Source of the DNA: Pontibacter aquaedesilientis
Lineage (GTDB): Bacteria; Bacteroidota; Bacteroidia; Cytophagales; Hymenobacteraceae
DNA length: 64,000 nt
Direction: 5' to 3'
Assembly (NCBI RefSeq): GCF_014773225.1
Contig: NZ_JACXAJ010000009.1
Coordinates: 62,001-126,000, forward strand
Made by a program: the position numbers and the translations under genes. This document shows positions 42,918 through 52,046 of the stretch, one piece after another; position 1 is the first letter of the stretch; each line of letters opens with the position of its first letter. The notes under the pieces were generated by a model that had not been told where the DNA came from, did not search any database, and saw nothing but the letters and a program-made list of their open reading frames with translations.

Positions 42918-43634
42918 ATGAAGAAAACCGGCACGCTATACCTTATCCCGACCATACTGGCAGACGGCACTGCCGACCAGGTGATATCGCCACAGGTGAA
43001 GGACACGGTGCGCAACCTCACTTATTTTATAGTGGAAAATCTGCGCACTGCCCGCCGATATGTCAAAAGCATTTGTCCGGAACTGGTGATCGAGCAGCTG
43101 AACTTTGTGCAGGTCGATAAAGACGCTACACCCGCTCATGTACAGGCTTCGCTGAAACCGCTTCTGGAGCAAGGTATAGATGCCGGCATTATCTCAGAGG
43201 CAGGTTGCCCAGGTATAGCCGACCCTGGCGCAGAGGTCGTAAAGTATGCGCATCAGAAAGGTATAAGAGTGGTGCCTTTTGCCGGGCCTTCGGCTATTTT
43301 CATGAGCCTGATGGGAAGTGGCTTCAATGGGCAGCGCTTTGCTTTTCACGGCTACCTGCCCATCGAGAAGCGAGACAGGCTGCAGGCACTGCGCAACCTG
43401 GAGAAGGAGATGCAACAGCATGACCAGACCCAGATTTTCATGGAAACACCCTACCGCAACAACAAACTGCTCGAAGACCTGCTGCAGACTCTGAGCGGGG
43501 GCACCCGCCTTTGCATCGCCGCTAATATCACTTCTCCCACCGATGAGTTCATCCAAACCAAGACCATTGCCGAGTGGAAAGGCAAGCTGCCGGATATACA
43601 CAAGCAACCAGCTGTATTTCTGATTTATAAGTAA
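42918..43634 (+). CDS. SAM-dependent methyltransferase of the RsmI/tetrapyrrole methylase family
   Basis: A 238-residue protein: KKTGTLYLIPTILADGTADQ at the start, the central SAM-binding region GIISEAGCPGIADPGAEVVK (RsmI has SDAGTPxISDPG here), and RVVPFAGPSAIFMSLMGSGF. It is shorter than E. coli RsmI (286 residues), lacking the C-terminal extension, and the conserved threonine of the AGTP motif is replaced (AGCP). RsmI methylates C1402 of 16S rRNA; this short group is common in Bacteroidota and may have a different target. Single gene with a leaderless-type promoter. Confidence 0.82.
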   Translation: MKKTGTLYLIPTILADGTADQVISPQVKDTVRNLTYFIVENLRTARRYVKSICPELVIEQLNFVQVDKDATPAHVQASLKPLLEQGIDAGIISEAGCPGIADPGAEVVKYAHQKGIRVVPFAGPSAIFMSLMGSGFNGQRFAFHGYLPIEKRDRLQALRNLEKEMQQHDQTQIFMETPYRNNKLLEDLLQTLSGGTRLCIAANITSPTDEFIQTKTIAEWKGKLPDIHKQPAVFLIYK

Positions 43635-43673
43635 GCTATACCTATCACCTGAATCAATATCCTTCAAAAGCAG

Positions 43674-43702
43674 AAAAGGCCCCCGGAAACCGAGGGCCTT
43701 TT
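43674..43702. terminator. Bidirectional terminator between the RsmI-like gene and susD
   Basis: AAAAGGCCC (43674-43682) and GGGCCTTTT (43694-43702) with a CCGGAAACCGA loop that can pair further. T run on plus, A run on the other side. Confidence 0.82.
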
Positions 43703-43777
43703 TCAATGAAGAAGACTACTACCTAGTAATTTATAATCTACTTCTAATCTATTATTATCAACTGTTAAGGCTGGATG

Positions 43778-45283
43778 TTAGTTAACATCCCACCATACTG
43801 GCTTACCAAACAGGAAGTCAACGATACCCGAGCTAGCGGCTTCCACGTTGGTTCTGTTCGTGCTGCGCTCCTGGTCTGTGTAAGAGAAACGCAATGGAAC
43901 ACCTCTGCCAGGGAAGGCCGATGCAGGCACCTCTTGAATCGTGCTTGGATAACCCGTTCTACGGAACTCAGTGAAGGCTTCGATGCCGTTGGTGAATAGT
44001 GAAATCCATTTCTGTACACTGATTGCTTCACGTTTGTTAGTCTGCAACGAATAAGCAACAGAAGGCTGCAGCAGGTAAGCGGCTATAGCAGCTTCATCAG
44101 TGATCCCATTCTGATTCATGCTCGCAACGATACCAGCATTATAAGCTGCTTCAGCGGTCATACCAACGTTCCAGCCACGCTCAGCAGCTTCTGCCAGTAT
44201 AAACATCACCTCACTGTATGTCATGATATACATTGGCTGTGTAGGATTTTGCTTAGCTGCTTCTTGTTTATTATCACGATATCTATCCCCAATACGAGAC
44301 ACAGTGGGCAATGATGGCTGAGCCGCTGCACCATTTGGTTGACCTACATATGTTTTGCCATCAAGTGTAACACCTGCTCCGGCAGCTGGTTTCTCTGCCG
44401 GCCTTGCATAGACGTGCAAACGAGGGTCTTTTCTTACTCCGAGGATGTCTACCATTGTTTTGCTGATCGCATGGTCATCACGCGTCTTTGAATTCTCATA
44501 CCATGGGTTACGATACGGCTGAGCAGCCAGGTATGCGAGCTCTGCATTGTCTGCGTTGCTCATGAAGATTGGATTAGCGCTAGGGTTAGCCATAATCGCC
44601 TCTATACCGGCTTTTGCTTTCGCAGGGGCAACATTGGCCATGTGGATGTAAAGACGCAAACGCAATGAGTTTGCAAACTTCTGCCAATTAGCGGAGCTTC
44701 CACCATAGATCAGGTCGCCCCCAACCGTCCCACCAGATGCAAGCAGCGTATTGGCTGTTTCCAACTGCTTCAGCATATCCGTGTAAATGGACTCCTGGCT
44801 ATCATACTTCGGCGTCATATTACCTTCAGTACCTTTCAGGGCTTCAGTATAAGGGATGTCACCCCAAAGGTCAGTGATGTTCTGGAAGATCCAGGTCTGC
44901 CAGGTGCGTCCTACACCTTCCATCGCTGCGTTTCCAGACTCGGCTCCTTTCTCTACCACCAAGCGGGCGTCCAGCAACGGACCGGCATAAAGCGCGTCCC
45001 AATGTGTGGAGAAATCCGATGCTCTAAACTGGTAACGGTCTTCGTCGATGTACTGTATTTTGGCAACCTGCTGTGCCCAGGTACTGGCGTAGGTCATGTT
45101 TACGCTGGCACCGAACAGACGGCTAACCGCAGATTGCTGCGAGGCTGGCAGGATTACGTTTGCCGGAACGTCTTCAGGAGCATTCGGGTTTTGGTTAATC
45201 TCCTCGAAGTCTTTGTCGCATGAGCTCAGACCGAGACCGAGCAATAGCGCGAAGCATAATTTATATTTTGAAAATCTGGTCAT
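43778..45283 (-). CDS. SusD/RagB family nutrient-binding lipoprotein (locus 1)
   Basis: A 501-residue surface lipoprotein: signal peptide MTRFSKYKLCFALLLGLGLS ending at lipobox LSSC, then SusD-type helices (STHWDALYAGPLLDARLVVE, WQTWIFQNITDLWGDIPYTE, QKFANSLRLRLYIHMANV) and the late AFTEFRRTGYP motif typical of SusD-like 2 proteins. SusD caps the SusC channel and binds the imported ligand. It lies 34 bp downstream of its susC partner. No glycosidase or protease gene accompanies it, so the ligand is not predictable. Codons are optimised and it contains no AGGTATA motif. Confidence 0.94.
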   Translation of the reverse strand: MTRFSKYKLCFALLLGLGLSSCDKDFEEINQNPNAPEDVPANVILPASQQSAVSRLFGASVNMTYASTWAQQVAKIQYIDEDRYQFRASDFSTHWDALYAGPLLDARLVVEKGAESGNAAMEGVGRTWQTWIFQNITDLWGDIPYTEALKGTEGNMTPKYDSQESIYTDMLKQLETANTLLASGGTVGGDLIYGGSSANWQKFANSLRLRLYIHMANVAPAKAKAGIEAIMANPSANPIFMSNADNAELAYLAAQPYRNPWYENSKTRDDHAISKTMVDILGVRKDPRLHVYARPAEKPAAGAGVTLDGKTYVGQPNGAAAQPSLPTVSRIGDRYRDNKQEAAKQNPTQPMYIMTYSEVMFILAEAAERGWNVGMTAEAAYNAGIVASMNQNGITDEAAIAAYLLQPSVAYSLQTNKREAISVQKWISLFTNGIEAFTEFRRTGYPSTIQEVPASAFPGRGVPLRFSYTDQERSTNRTNVEAASSGIVDFLFGKPVWWDVN

Positions 45284-45317
45284 TTTGAAATCTTTTTGAG
45301 TTTGAACTCTTAATAAA

Positions 45318-48300
45318 TTATAGTGTCAGTCTCAGGTTAACGCCCCAGCTCTTAGTGGAAGGAAGCGCACCGAACTCGAAGCCCTGGCTAGCAATGTCTG
45401 CACCGAAAGCTGTCTCCGGATCCACGTGCGGGATGTTAGAGTGAATCAGCCACAGGTTACGTCCAATCAGGTTGATGCTGGCACCTCTCAGTTTCACTTT
45501 GCTTGTGATAGAAGTTGGCAGGTCGTAACCCAACACTACCTCACGCAGCTTGATGAAGCTACCGTCGAATACGTGCGCCTCGTGCAGGCCATACAGGCCT
45601 TGGTTGTAGCGCTGCGCAGCAACTCTCACCGTGTTAGGGTTACCGTCAGGACCGATACCTTCGATCAGCAGACCTTCTTCACGACCTTCCAGTGATTCTT
45701 CAGTCACACCGGCATAGCGACCGAACATGTGCGTTACAGAGAATATATCGCCACCTTTACGGCCATCGATCAGGAAGTTAAAGTTGATTCCTTTGTAAGA
45801 GAATGAGTTACGAACACCACCTGTCCAGTCTGGCACGATGCTGCCCAGCACTTCAGTCGGACCTCTTCTAGGGCGGCCGATTGCGTCAATCAGCAGTCTG
45901 CCTTGGTCGTCACGCAGGTATGTAGTACCTACCAGTGAACCAAATTTCTCACCTGGTCTGGCTTCAAGGCCTACGCCCCAGTACAGACCCAACTGATAAG
46001 CGTCCAGACCTTCAGTCAACGACACTACTTCGTTTTGAATCTTAGAGTAGTTTACCAATACATCCCAGGTAAAGCCATTGGCAGCTCTTACCGGAGTACC
46101 ACCCAACTGCAGCTCTATACCTTTGTTCGTGATCTCACCGATGTTAACGATCTGGCTTGTGAAGCCTGAAGCACCTGATCTTGTCACGTTTACGATCTGG
46201 TCAGTGGTGCTCTTATCGAAGTAAGTCAGGTCAATGTAAGCTCTGTCTTGCAGGAAACGCATGTCAGTACCTACCTCAAACGATGTAGTCTGCTCAGGCT
46301 TCAGGTTAGCGTTAGCCAGCGTGTTGGTATAAGACAGGTTAGGACGGCCATCCCAAGGATCGTTGGCAAAGAAAGTACCGGCTGTTCTGTAAGGGTCAGT
46401 ATCATTACCTACTTGTGCCCAGCTTGCTCTCACTTTACCATAAGACAGGATATTGGAGTTCATGTTGAAAGCATCTGTAAATACTAAGCTAGAAGATACA
46501 GATGGGTAGAAGAAGGAGTTGTTGGCAGCTGGAAGTGAAGAAGACCAGTCGTTACGAGCTGTTACGTCCACAAAGAAGAAGTCTTTGAAGCCGAAAGTAC
46601 CAGTACCATACAAGCTGTTCACCTCTTTCTCGCTTCTGTAGTTAGATGGCGATGGGTTTCCTTTTGCGTTAGATATGTTGTAGATACCAGGCACGGCAAG
46701 AGCACGTACCAGCACATCGTTCATTCTGTATGTGTTACGACGCTTGTTACCACCAAACGAGGCGCTTAACGAGATGTCTTCTGTAAGGTCTTTGTTAGCA
46801 TTCAACAGGAAGTCGAAGTTCGTCTCGTTGCGATATATGCTCTGCTCATAGAAGCTACCCTCTGGGTAGTCCAGTGTACCTACAGCCCATACACGCTTAC
46901 GGTCATCTGTGTAGAAGTCGCTACCGCCACGCACCATCAGGTTCAGCCAGTCAGTGAAGTTATACTTCAGGGACGCATTACCAATAATACGGTCACGCTG
47001 GTTAGAATTCAGGTTCTCGTTAACAATCCAGTATGGGTTGTTGTGGTAGTTATAGTTCCAGTTGTACTGCGAACCATCTGCGTTTTTGTAGTTCTTCAGC
47101 TTTTCGATATCCACCTGACGGCCGAACCATACAAACTGCTGCATGATGTTGTCACCAGAGTAACCATTTGCAGGACGGTTATCACTGATGTTCTGTACGT
47201 AATTAACGCTTGCGTTGGCGCTCAGTTTGTCGCTCAACTGCATGCCCGCGTTTAAGCCTACAGAGTGACGACGCAGGTCTGTGTTAGGTATAATACCTGT
47301 CTGGTCGATGTTGCCCAAAGAAAGGCGGATGTTTGCTTTCTCAGATCCGGCAGTGATACCTACGTTTGTGTTGTGAGTAACACCGGTCTCGAAGAAGTCT
47401 TTCACGTTGTCAGGGCTAGCCACCCAAGGGCCGCTTCCGAAGAACTGGTTTTTGGTGCTGCCGTCCAATTTCGGACCCCAGCTTTCGTCCACACCATCCA
47501 TCGTACCGCCACCGGCACCATCTACGTACTCAAACAAACCGTTCAAGCCCTGGCCGTATTCGTTCTGGTAATCAGGCAAACGAAGCGGCGTGTCCATTGT
47601 CGTACTGTGGTCAATTGTAACGCCCAGACCCTGTGTGCCTTTACCAGACTTCGTTGTGATGATGATCACACCGTTGGCAGCACGCGAGCCGTAAAGAGCG
47701 GCCGCGTTCGCACCTTTCAGTACAGAGATCGAAGCGATATCGTTCGGGTTGATATCCGAAGCAGCGTTACCGTAATCAACGCCACCATAACCACGGTTAG
47801 TGTTTGTAGAGTTGCTAATCGGAATACCGTCCACTACGAATAGCGGCTGGTTATCACCAGTCAAAGAGTTGTTACCACGCAGCGTGATACGGGAAGAAGC
47901 ACCAACCGCGCCGCTTGAGTTCACGATCTGAACACCGGCTACTTTACCGTTCAGGGCGTTTACCACGTTCGTTTCGCGAGCCTGGTTGGCGCTCTCGCCG
48001 CTTACTTCCTGTATAGCATAACCCAGGGCTTTCTTCTCACGCTCGATACCGAGGGCAGTTACCACTACCTCACCAAGCTGCTTGGAGTCAACACCCAGAG
48101 CTACATCCATTGTAGTAGCAGTCCCGATTGCTTTTTCCACTGTACCATATCCTATAAATCGGAATACGAGTGTTTTGCCGCCTTCCGGCACATTAACAGA
48201 ATAAGTACCGTCCCCGCCGGTTGCAGTACCTACTGTAGTTCCTTTTACCAGTACCGTTACACCCGGCAGAGGTTGGTTCGTAGTTGCATCTGTCACCTTA

Positions 48301-48383
48301 CCGGTGATCGCTCTAACTTGTGCCATGGCCTGGTGCAGCAGAGCCGACATAAGTAACAAGCATAGCATTAGAATTTTTTTCAT
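45318..48383 (-). CDS. SusC/RagA family TonB-dependent outer-membrane receptor (locus 1)
   Basis: A 1021-residue receptor: signal peptide (MLCLLLMSALLHQAMA), an N-terminal carboxypeptidase-regulatory-like beta domain (residues 22-100: AITGKVTDATTNQPLPGVTV), a TonB box-like region and plug (GEVVVTALGIEREKKALGYA; LFVVDGIPISNS; SVLKGANAAALYGSRAANGV) and a 22-strand barrel. It imports nutrients with its SusD partner, energised by ExbB/ExbD/TonB. No sigma/anti-sigma pair is nearby. A GC-rich hairpin (48444-48464) lies in its leader. Only about two AGGTATA motifs occur in 3 kb. Confidence 0.95.
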   Translation of the reverse strand: MKKILMLCLLLMSALLHQAMAQVRAITGKVTDATTNQPLPGVTVLVKGTTVGTATGGDGTYSVNVPEGGKTLVFRFIGYGTVEKAIGTATTMDVALGVDSKQLGEVVVTALGIEREKKALGYAIQEVSGESANQARETNVVNALNGKVAGVQIVNSSGAVGASSRITLRGNNSLTGDNQPLFVVDGIPISNSTNTNRGYGGVDYGNAASDINPNDIASISVLKGANAAALYGSRAANGVIIITTKSGKGTQGLGVTIDHSTTMDTPLRLPDYQNEYGQGLNGLFEYVDGAGGGTMDGVDESWGPKLDGSTKNQFFGSGPWVASPDNVKDFFETGVTHNTNVGITAGSEKANIRLSLGNIDQTGIIPNTDLRRHSVGLNAGMQLSDKLSANASVNYVQNISDNRPANGYSGDNIMQQFVWFGRQVDIEKLKNYKNADGSQYNWNYNYHNNPYWIVNENLNSNQRDRIIGNASLKYNFTDWLNLMVRGGSDFYTDDRKRVWAVGTLDYPEGSFYEQSIYRNETNFDFLLNANKDLTEDISLSASFGGNKRRNTYRMNDVLVRALAVPGIYNISNAKGNPSPSNYRSEKEVNSLYGTGTFGFKDFFFVDVTARNDWSSSLPAANNSFFYPSVSSSLVFTDAFNMNSNILSYGKVRASWAQVGNDTDPYRTAGTFFANDPWDGRPNLSYTNTLANANLKPEQTTSFEVGTDMRFLQDRAYIDLTYFDKSTTDQIVNVTRSGASGFTSQIVNIGEITNKGIELQLGGTPVRAANGFTWDVLVNYSKIQNEVVSLTEGLDAYQLGLYWGVGLEARPGEKFGSLVGTTYLRDDQGRLLIDAIGRPRRGPTEVLGSIVPDWTGGVRNSFSYKGINFNFLIDGRKGGDIFSVTHMFGRYAGVTEESLEGREEGLLIEGIGPDGNPNTVRVAAQRYNQGLYGLHEAHVFDGSFIKLREVVLGYDLPTSITSKVKLRGASINLIGRNLWLIHSNIPHVDPETAFGADIASQGFEFGALPSTKSWGVNLRLTL

Positions 48384-49066
48384 TGCGCTGTTTGTTTAGG
48401 TAATTGTTAAAAATTTAAAGTTTAATTAAGGTACTGTCTTTACCCTGCCCTTTGCCCGGGCAGGCGATTATCATCTCTTTATGCTACATTAGCTTATCAG
48501 ATGCCTAAAATCATTTCACCTCCTTTTTCTTTACCGCCGCCCTTAACATGTAGCGACCGGTTAATAACCTGTGTTGAAATATGAAGAGAACAGGAAACAC
48601 GAATGGTGCGCCCTGCCTCTTTGACAATAGATATTTGTACTTTGCCTGGAAATAGGCAAAAAAGTGCCGTGCCGGACAAATACTGCCCGACAGAAATAAA
48701 CACGATAGACTGAATTTCAGCCTATGCTAAAAAGAATGCATTAAGACGCCGCGAAATTTTTCGGAATGGAAGTGCGACAATGGATGCGATGTGACTGAAT
48801 AAGATGTATAATTCTATTCATTACTTTATTTGTTTAAGGTGAGAGAAATCAATTTTAAGGAAAATTTTCGGTTTTAACAAATATTTAACACGTTTTTTGC
48901 TTTTCACGCTGTGCTAAAAGCTTCGTTATTACCAAAAAAACAACTATAGATTCTCAATTACGGTCGTGTAAATACCTAGAAGTAAACAACTTGTAATCTA
49001 TATGTCTGATCCTTATACGCTCACAGTTACAAAAGGATAGATTTATACAAAATTTTATTTAAATAG
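48384..49066 (-). other. 683-bp intergenic region upstream of susC locus 1
   Basis: The region must hold the promoter of the susC/susD pair and the 3' end of the barrel-protein transcript. I see a perfect 7-bp hairpin CCTGCCC/GGGCAGG at 48444-48464 in the leader, AT-rich sequence near 48830-49060, and no consensus TAnnTTTG on the minus strand. No gene-like frame stands out. The long leader and hairpin allow post-transcriptional control, but this is not shown. Confidence 0.5.
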
Positions 49067-50350
49067 TTAAAAATCAAACATTTTCACCTGTACTCCTATT
49101 CCGCCATACACTTGCTCGAGGTCCATATGGAAACTGCCCTCCACAATATCGGGGAAATAAGAACTGGCGTCGAAGTGATTGACGCGTCTGTATAGCTCCA
49201 CAAATAGCATAGTACGTCCGGAGGCCTTGTATTTAACCTTCCCCCCATAGGAGTAGGAATACCTATCCAGGAAGTAATCGTTGAGTTTGGCTTCCCCAAA
49301 AACTTTGAAAGGGTGTTCGGTGAGCAGGTTGTAGCGTGTGTAACTTACTTTAGGGGCAAATTTCAAAGTGCGGTTAAGCGGGATGTCATACTCTGCAAAC
49401 ACTGTGAGGTTAACACGCGTGTAAGGCCAGCTGCCCTGGTTGTTCAGAAACTGCTGGGCAGGCTTGCCAGCCTTCTCATACCTGGTAGTCAGGTTCTGCT
49501 CCCCTACCTGCGACAGTTCATAACTACCGCTTCCGCCGATGTATAGATTTCGGTACGAGAGGGCCAAGCCCAGGCTTGTCTGGAGCGAGGCGAAATACTT
49601 GGCTGAATAGGTATAGGACTTATTGCGCTCATCTGAATCAGGCTTGTCCTTTACCCTGTAAAACATGGTGGCATTGCCAGAACCGGAGGAAAGACCGCCG
49701 ATGAAGTGTACGCCAAATTTTTTATTAACATCAGTTTCGTTGACCGACCAGCTGCGTGTGCTCTTTTTCTCCGACTCGAGGGTTTCAACTATAGGCGTAG
49801 GAGCCAGGTTCTGCAGCAGCAGGGAAACCTCACCAACCCGATTGTCCCTTATCTCTACCTGCCGCTGTTTCTCGTCTGGTTTGAATTCAAACGGCTTGCC
49901 ATCGTCCATGAAATTACCGTTGTTATTGCTGTCCACAAAGTACACCAGCCCCCCGTCAGGCTTCTGAGCAATCATCATGACATTCACCACGCCCACGCTG
50001 GGCCGCAGCGGATTTCGCAAATACCAAAGCACAGCCACAGTGTCGATGTAAGCCGAAAGGTTGGGAAGCGCCACAGGCAGCAGCAAAGAAGGGATCCTAT
50101 ATTTTGGAAATGCCTGCGCCAGCGGGCTGGTATCGACGTTGCTGCCCTTGCGTATCTTCGTGAGAAGCACAGGCACATCCGCTGAATCTTTGGCGGCATT
50201 ATAGGCTTCGTCAAAAAGCTTGGAAGTGGCAGAAGAGTATTTGTCGCCACCGATAGGGTAGATAACCTGTGCATATGAAACACCTGTTCCGATTAAAAGC
50301 AAGGCTGCAACTAAAGCATAAGGGCAAATAGAAAGTAGGCGTTTTTTCAT
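49067..50350 (-). CDS. Secreted outer-membrane beta-barrel-like hypothetical protein
   Basis: A 427-residue protein with a signal peptide (PYALVAALLLIGTGVSYAQ). The first half is soluble and contains DSNNNGNFMDDG near residue 135, an Asp/Asn-rich loop like calcium-binding type-3 repeats. The second half alternates strands with aromatic ends (YSAKYFASLQTSLGLALSYR, KYKASGRTMLFVELYRRV) and ends in VKMFDF, a plausible barrel C-terminus. It lies between two SusCD loci on the same strand. A surface receptor or porin linked to the neighbouring import systems is possible; no family is recognised. Confidence 0.65.
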   Translation of the reverse strand: MKKRLLSICPYALVAALLLIGTGVSYAQVIYPIGGDKYSSATSKLFDEAYNAAKDSADVPVLLTKIRKGSNVDTSPLAQAFPKYRIPSLLLPVALPNLSAYIDTVAVLWYLRNPLRPSVGVVNVMMIAQKPDGGLVYFVDSNNNGNFMDDGKPFEFKPDEKQRQVEIRDNRVGEVSLLLQNLAPTPIVETLESEKKSTRSWSVNETDVNKKFGVHFIGGLSSGSGNATMFYRVKDKPDSDERNKSYTYSAKYFASLQTSLGLALSYRNLYIGGSGSYELSQVGEQNLTTRYEKAGKPAQQFLNNQGSWPYTRVNLTVFAEYDIPLNRTLKFAPKVSYTRYNLLTEHPFKVFGEAKLNDYFLDRYSYSYGGKVKYKASGRTMLFVELYRRVNHFDASSYFPDIVEGSFHMDLEQVYGGIGVQVKMFDF

Positions 50351-50492
50351 ATTATATATAAGTTGGCTGATTATTACTCTAAACTAAAAAAAATTAACCA
50401 AAAACAATGTGATAACAACATTATACATGGACGCTGTTATTACTTACGACGCAAAGCGAGTTACAGCTGGCATCTTCTCATCGCAACCAAAG

Positions 50493-50523
50493 AAAAATGC
50501 CCTTGACAACAAGGGCATTTTTT
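50493..50523 (-). terminator. Terminator after susD locus 2
   Basis: AAAAATGCCCTTG and CAAGGGCATTTTTT (50493-50505, 50510-50523), loop ACAA. It ends the susC-susD locus 2 message 46 bp after the stop. Confidence 0.9.
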
Positions 50524-50569
50524 GCAAATGAACTACTACTAAGCTATTTCAAATCACAAGCTACGGTTT

Positions 50570-52036
50570 TTACAGCACGTCCCAGAACAGCTTGGTCTCC
50601 CGCAGGTCGCCCCCGATAGCAGATGCCGCTGCTGCACGGTTAGATCCGTTCAGGGTTTGCTCATTGATAGGATAAATCAAACGGGTCGGTATAGTCAGTG
50701 AACCTACCCCCTCGCCCATGGGTGGCTGTAGATTAGGGGCGTCCAGTCTTCTCCACTCCAGCCAGGCATCGAAACCGCGGTTGTAGAGGGCAATCCATTT
50801 CTGCGTGCCGATCTTTTGGCGCCAGTCGCCTGGCGCAGTGCTGTAGTTCACGCCCGGCTGCGCCAGGTAGGCCGCTGCTTCCGCCTGGGTTCTGCCCCAG
50901 TAGGTGATGGAGGCGGTAATGGCTGCGTTGTAGTGCTCCTGCGCTGTGCCTGGCACACTAAAACCCCTTTCTACCGCCTCGGCCAGCAGAAACCTGACTT
51001 CTGAGTAGTCCAGCAGGAGCGCCTCGAAAGTTGGGTCCGCGATTTTGTCGCTCACCGTCGAGAAGTTAGAATAGACATTGGTAAAGCCATACCTGCCCCC
51101 CACAAACTGACCGTTGACATCTGAAAAATACTCCGGCCTTCTGGGGTCGTTCAGGTTATTCATCACATCTACCAGCGTATTGGCGGCTACAAAGTCCTCT
51201 CTGGAGGTAAGCGGGCCTTTCACGTTGGAGGAAATCGGGTTGTTGTTTGGCGGAGCGCCCAGGTATGGGAAGGCTGCATTGTCATTGTTACTGGTAAAGA
51301 CGTTATTCAAATCGCCGCCGACCGCTTCCTCCACCAGTGTCCGGGCCTGCGCCGGATCCACATCTGCGAGTACCATCCCAAGTTTCAGCTTCAAGGAATG
51401 CCCGAACTTCCGCCATTGCTCCATGTCTCCGCCATAAAACACGTCACCGTCTTCAAATCCTGCAACAGAGGCACCGCTTGCGTCTGTGGTAGTGATCAAA
51501 CCGAGGGCCATATCCAGACTGTCCAGAATGCTGTTGTAAACGGTACGGGCATCGTCGTAGGCTGGCAGCGAGTTGGTCGGGTCGAGCGCCTGGGTATAGG
51601 GAACATCTCCAAACGTATTTACCAGCACAGACCAGGCGTATACCTCCATCATCTCGATCTGGGCCAGTTGGTTGTTCTTCTCAGCCTGAGGGGTAACCTG
51701 ATCTGCCACCACCAGCCTTCTGGACTCTTTGAGGTCGTTGAGCACGTCCCGGTAGAGGGTTTGCCAGATGTTCTGCGGAATCAGGCGCGAGGTCATGTTA
51801 TACCTGGGCTCATCCAGGTATTGGGTAGATGCCCAGTACTGCACATAAAACCGGTAATTGTTGACGTTAACATTGGGTGTCGTCAAGACATCCGCCAGGT
51901 TTTTCACCGCATTGGTAAACAGCGTGGCGGGCGGCACATTCGTCGCCCGCTTCTGGTCCACGTTGTAGTCATCCAGGTCATCCACGCATGATGCCACCAG
52001 CACCAGCGTCATCAGGTATATAAGAATCTTTTTCAT
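50570..52036 (-). CDS. SusD/RagB family nutrient-binding lipoprotein (locus 2)
   Basis: A 488-residue surface lipoprotein: MKKILIYLMTLVLVASC signal with Cys17, then DDLDDYNVDQKRATNVPPAT and the SusD-type sequence (YAWSVLVNTFGDVPYTQALD; WRKFGHSLKLKLGMVLADVD; WLEWRRLDAP). It shares architecture with the locus 1 SusD but is clearly divergent, so the loci import different ligands. It begins 10 bp after the susC stop and is followed by a strong terminator. Confidence 0.94.
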   Translation of the reverse strand: MKKILIYLMTLVLVASCVDDLDDYNVDQKRATNVPPATLFTNAVKNLADVLTTPNVNVNNYRFYVQYWASTQYLDEPRYNMTSRLIPQNIWQTLYRDVLNDLKESRRLVVADQVTPQAEKNNQLAQIEMMEVYAWSVLVNTFGDVPYTQALDPTNSLPAYDDARTVYNSILDSLDMALGLITTTDASGASVAGFEDGDVFYGGDMEQWRKFGHSLKLKLGMVLADVDPAQARTLVEEAVGGDLNNVFTSNNDNAAFPYLGAPPNNNPISSNVKGPLTSREDFVAANTLVDVMNNLNDPRRPEYFSDVNGQFVGGRYGFTNVYSNFSTVSDKIADPTFEALLLDYSEVRFLLAEAVERGFSVPGTAQEHYNAAITASITYWGRTQAEAAAYLAQPGVNYSTAPGDWRQKIGTQKWIALYNRGFDAWLEWRRLDAPNLQPPMGEGVGSLTIPTRLIYPINEQTLNGSNRAAAASAIGGDLRETKLFWDVL

Positions 52037-52046
52037 CTTCTGCGCT

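Noticed and set aside
47265..47843. Open frame of 192 codons opposite susC locus 1
   Set aside because: Antisense shadow of a conserved receptor gene.
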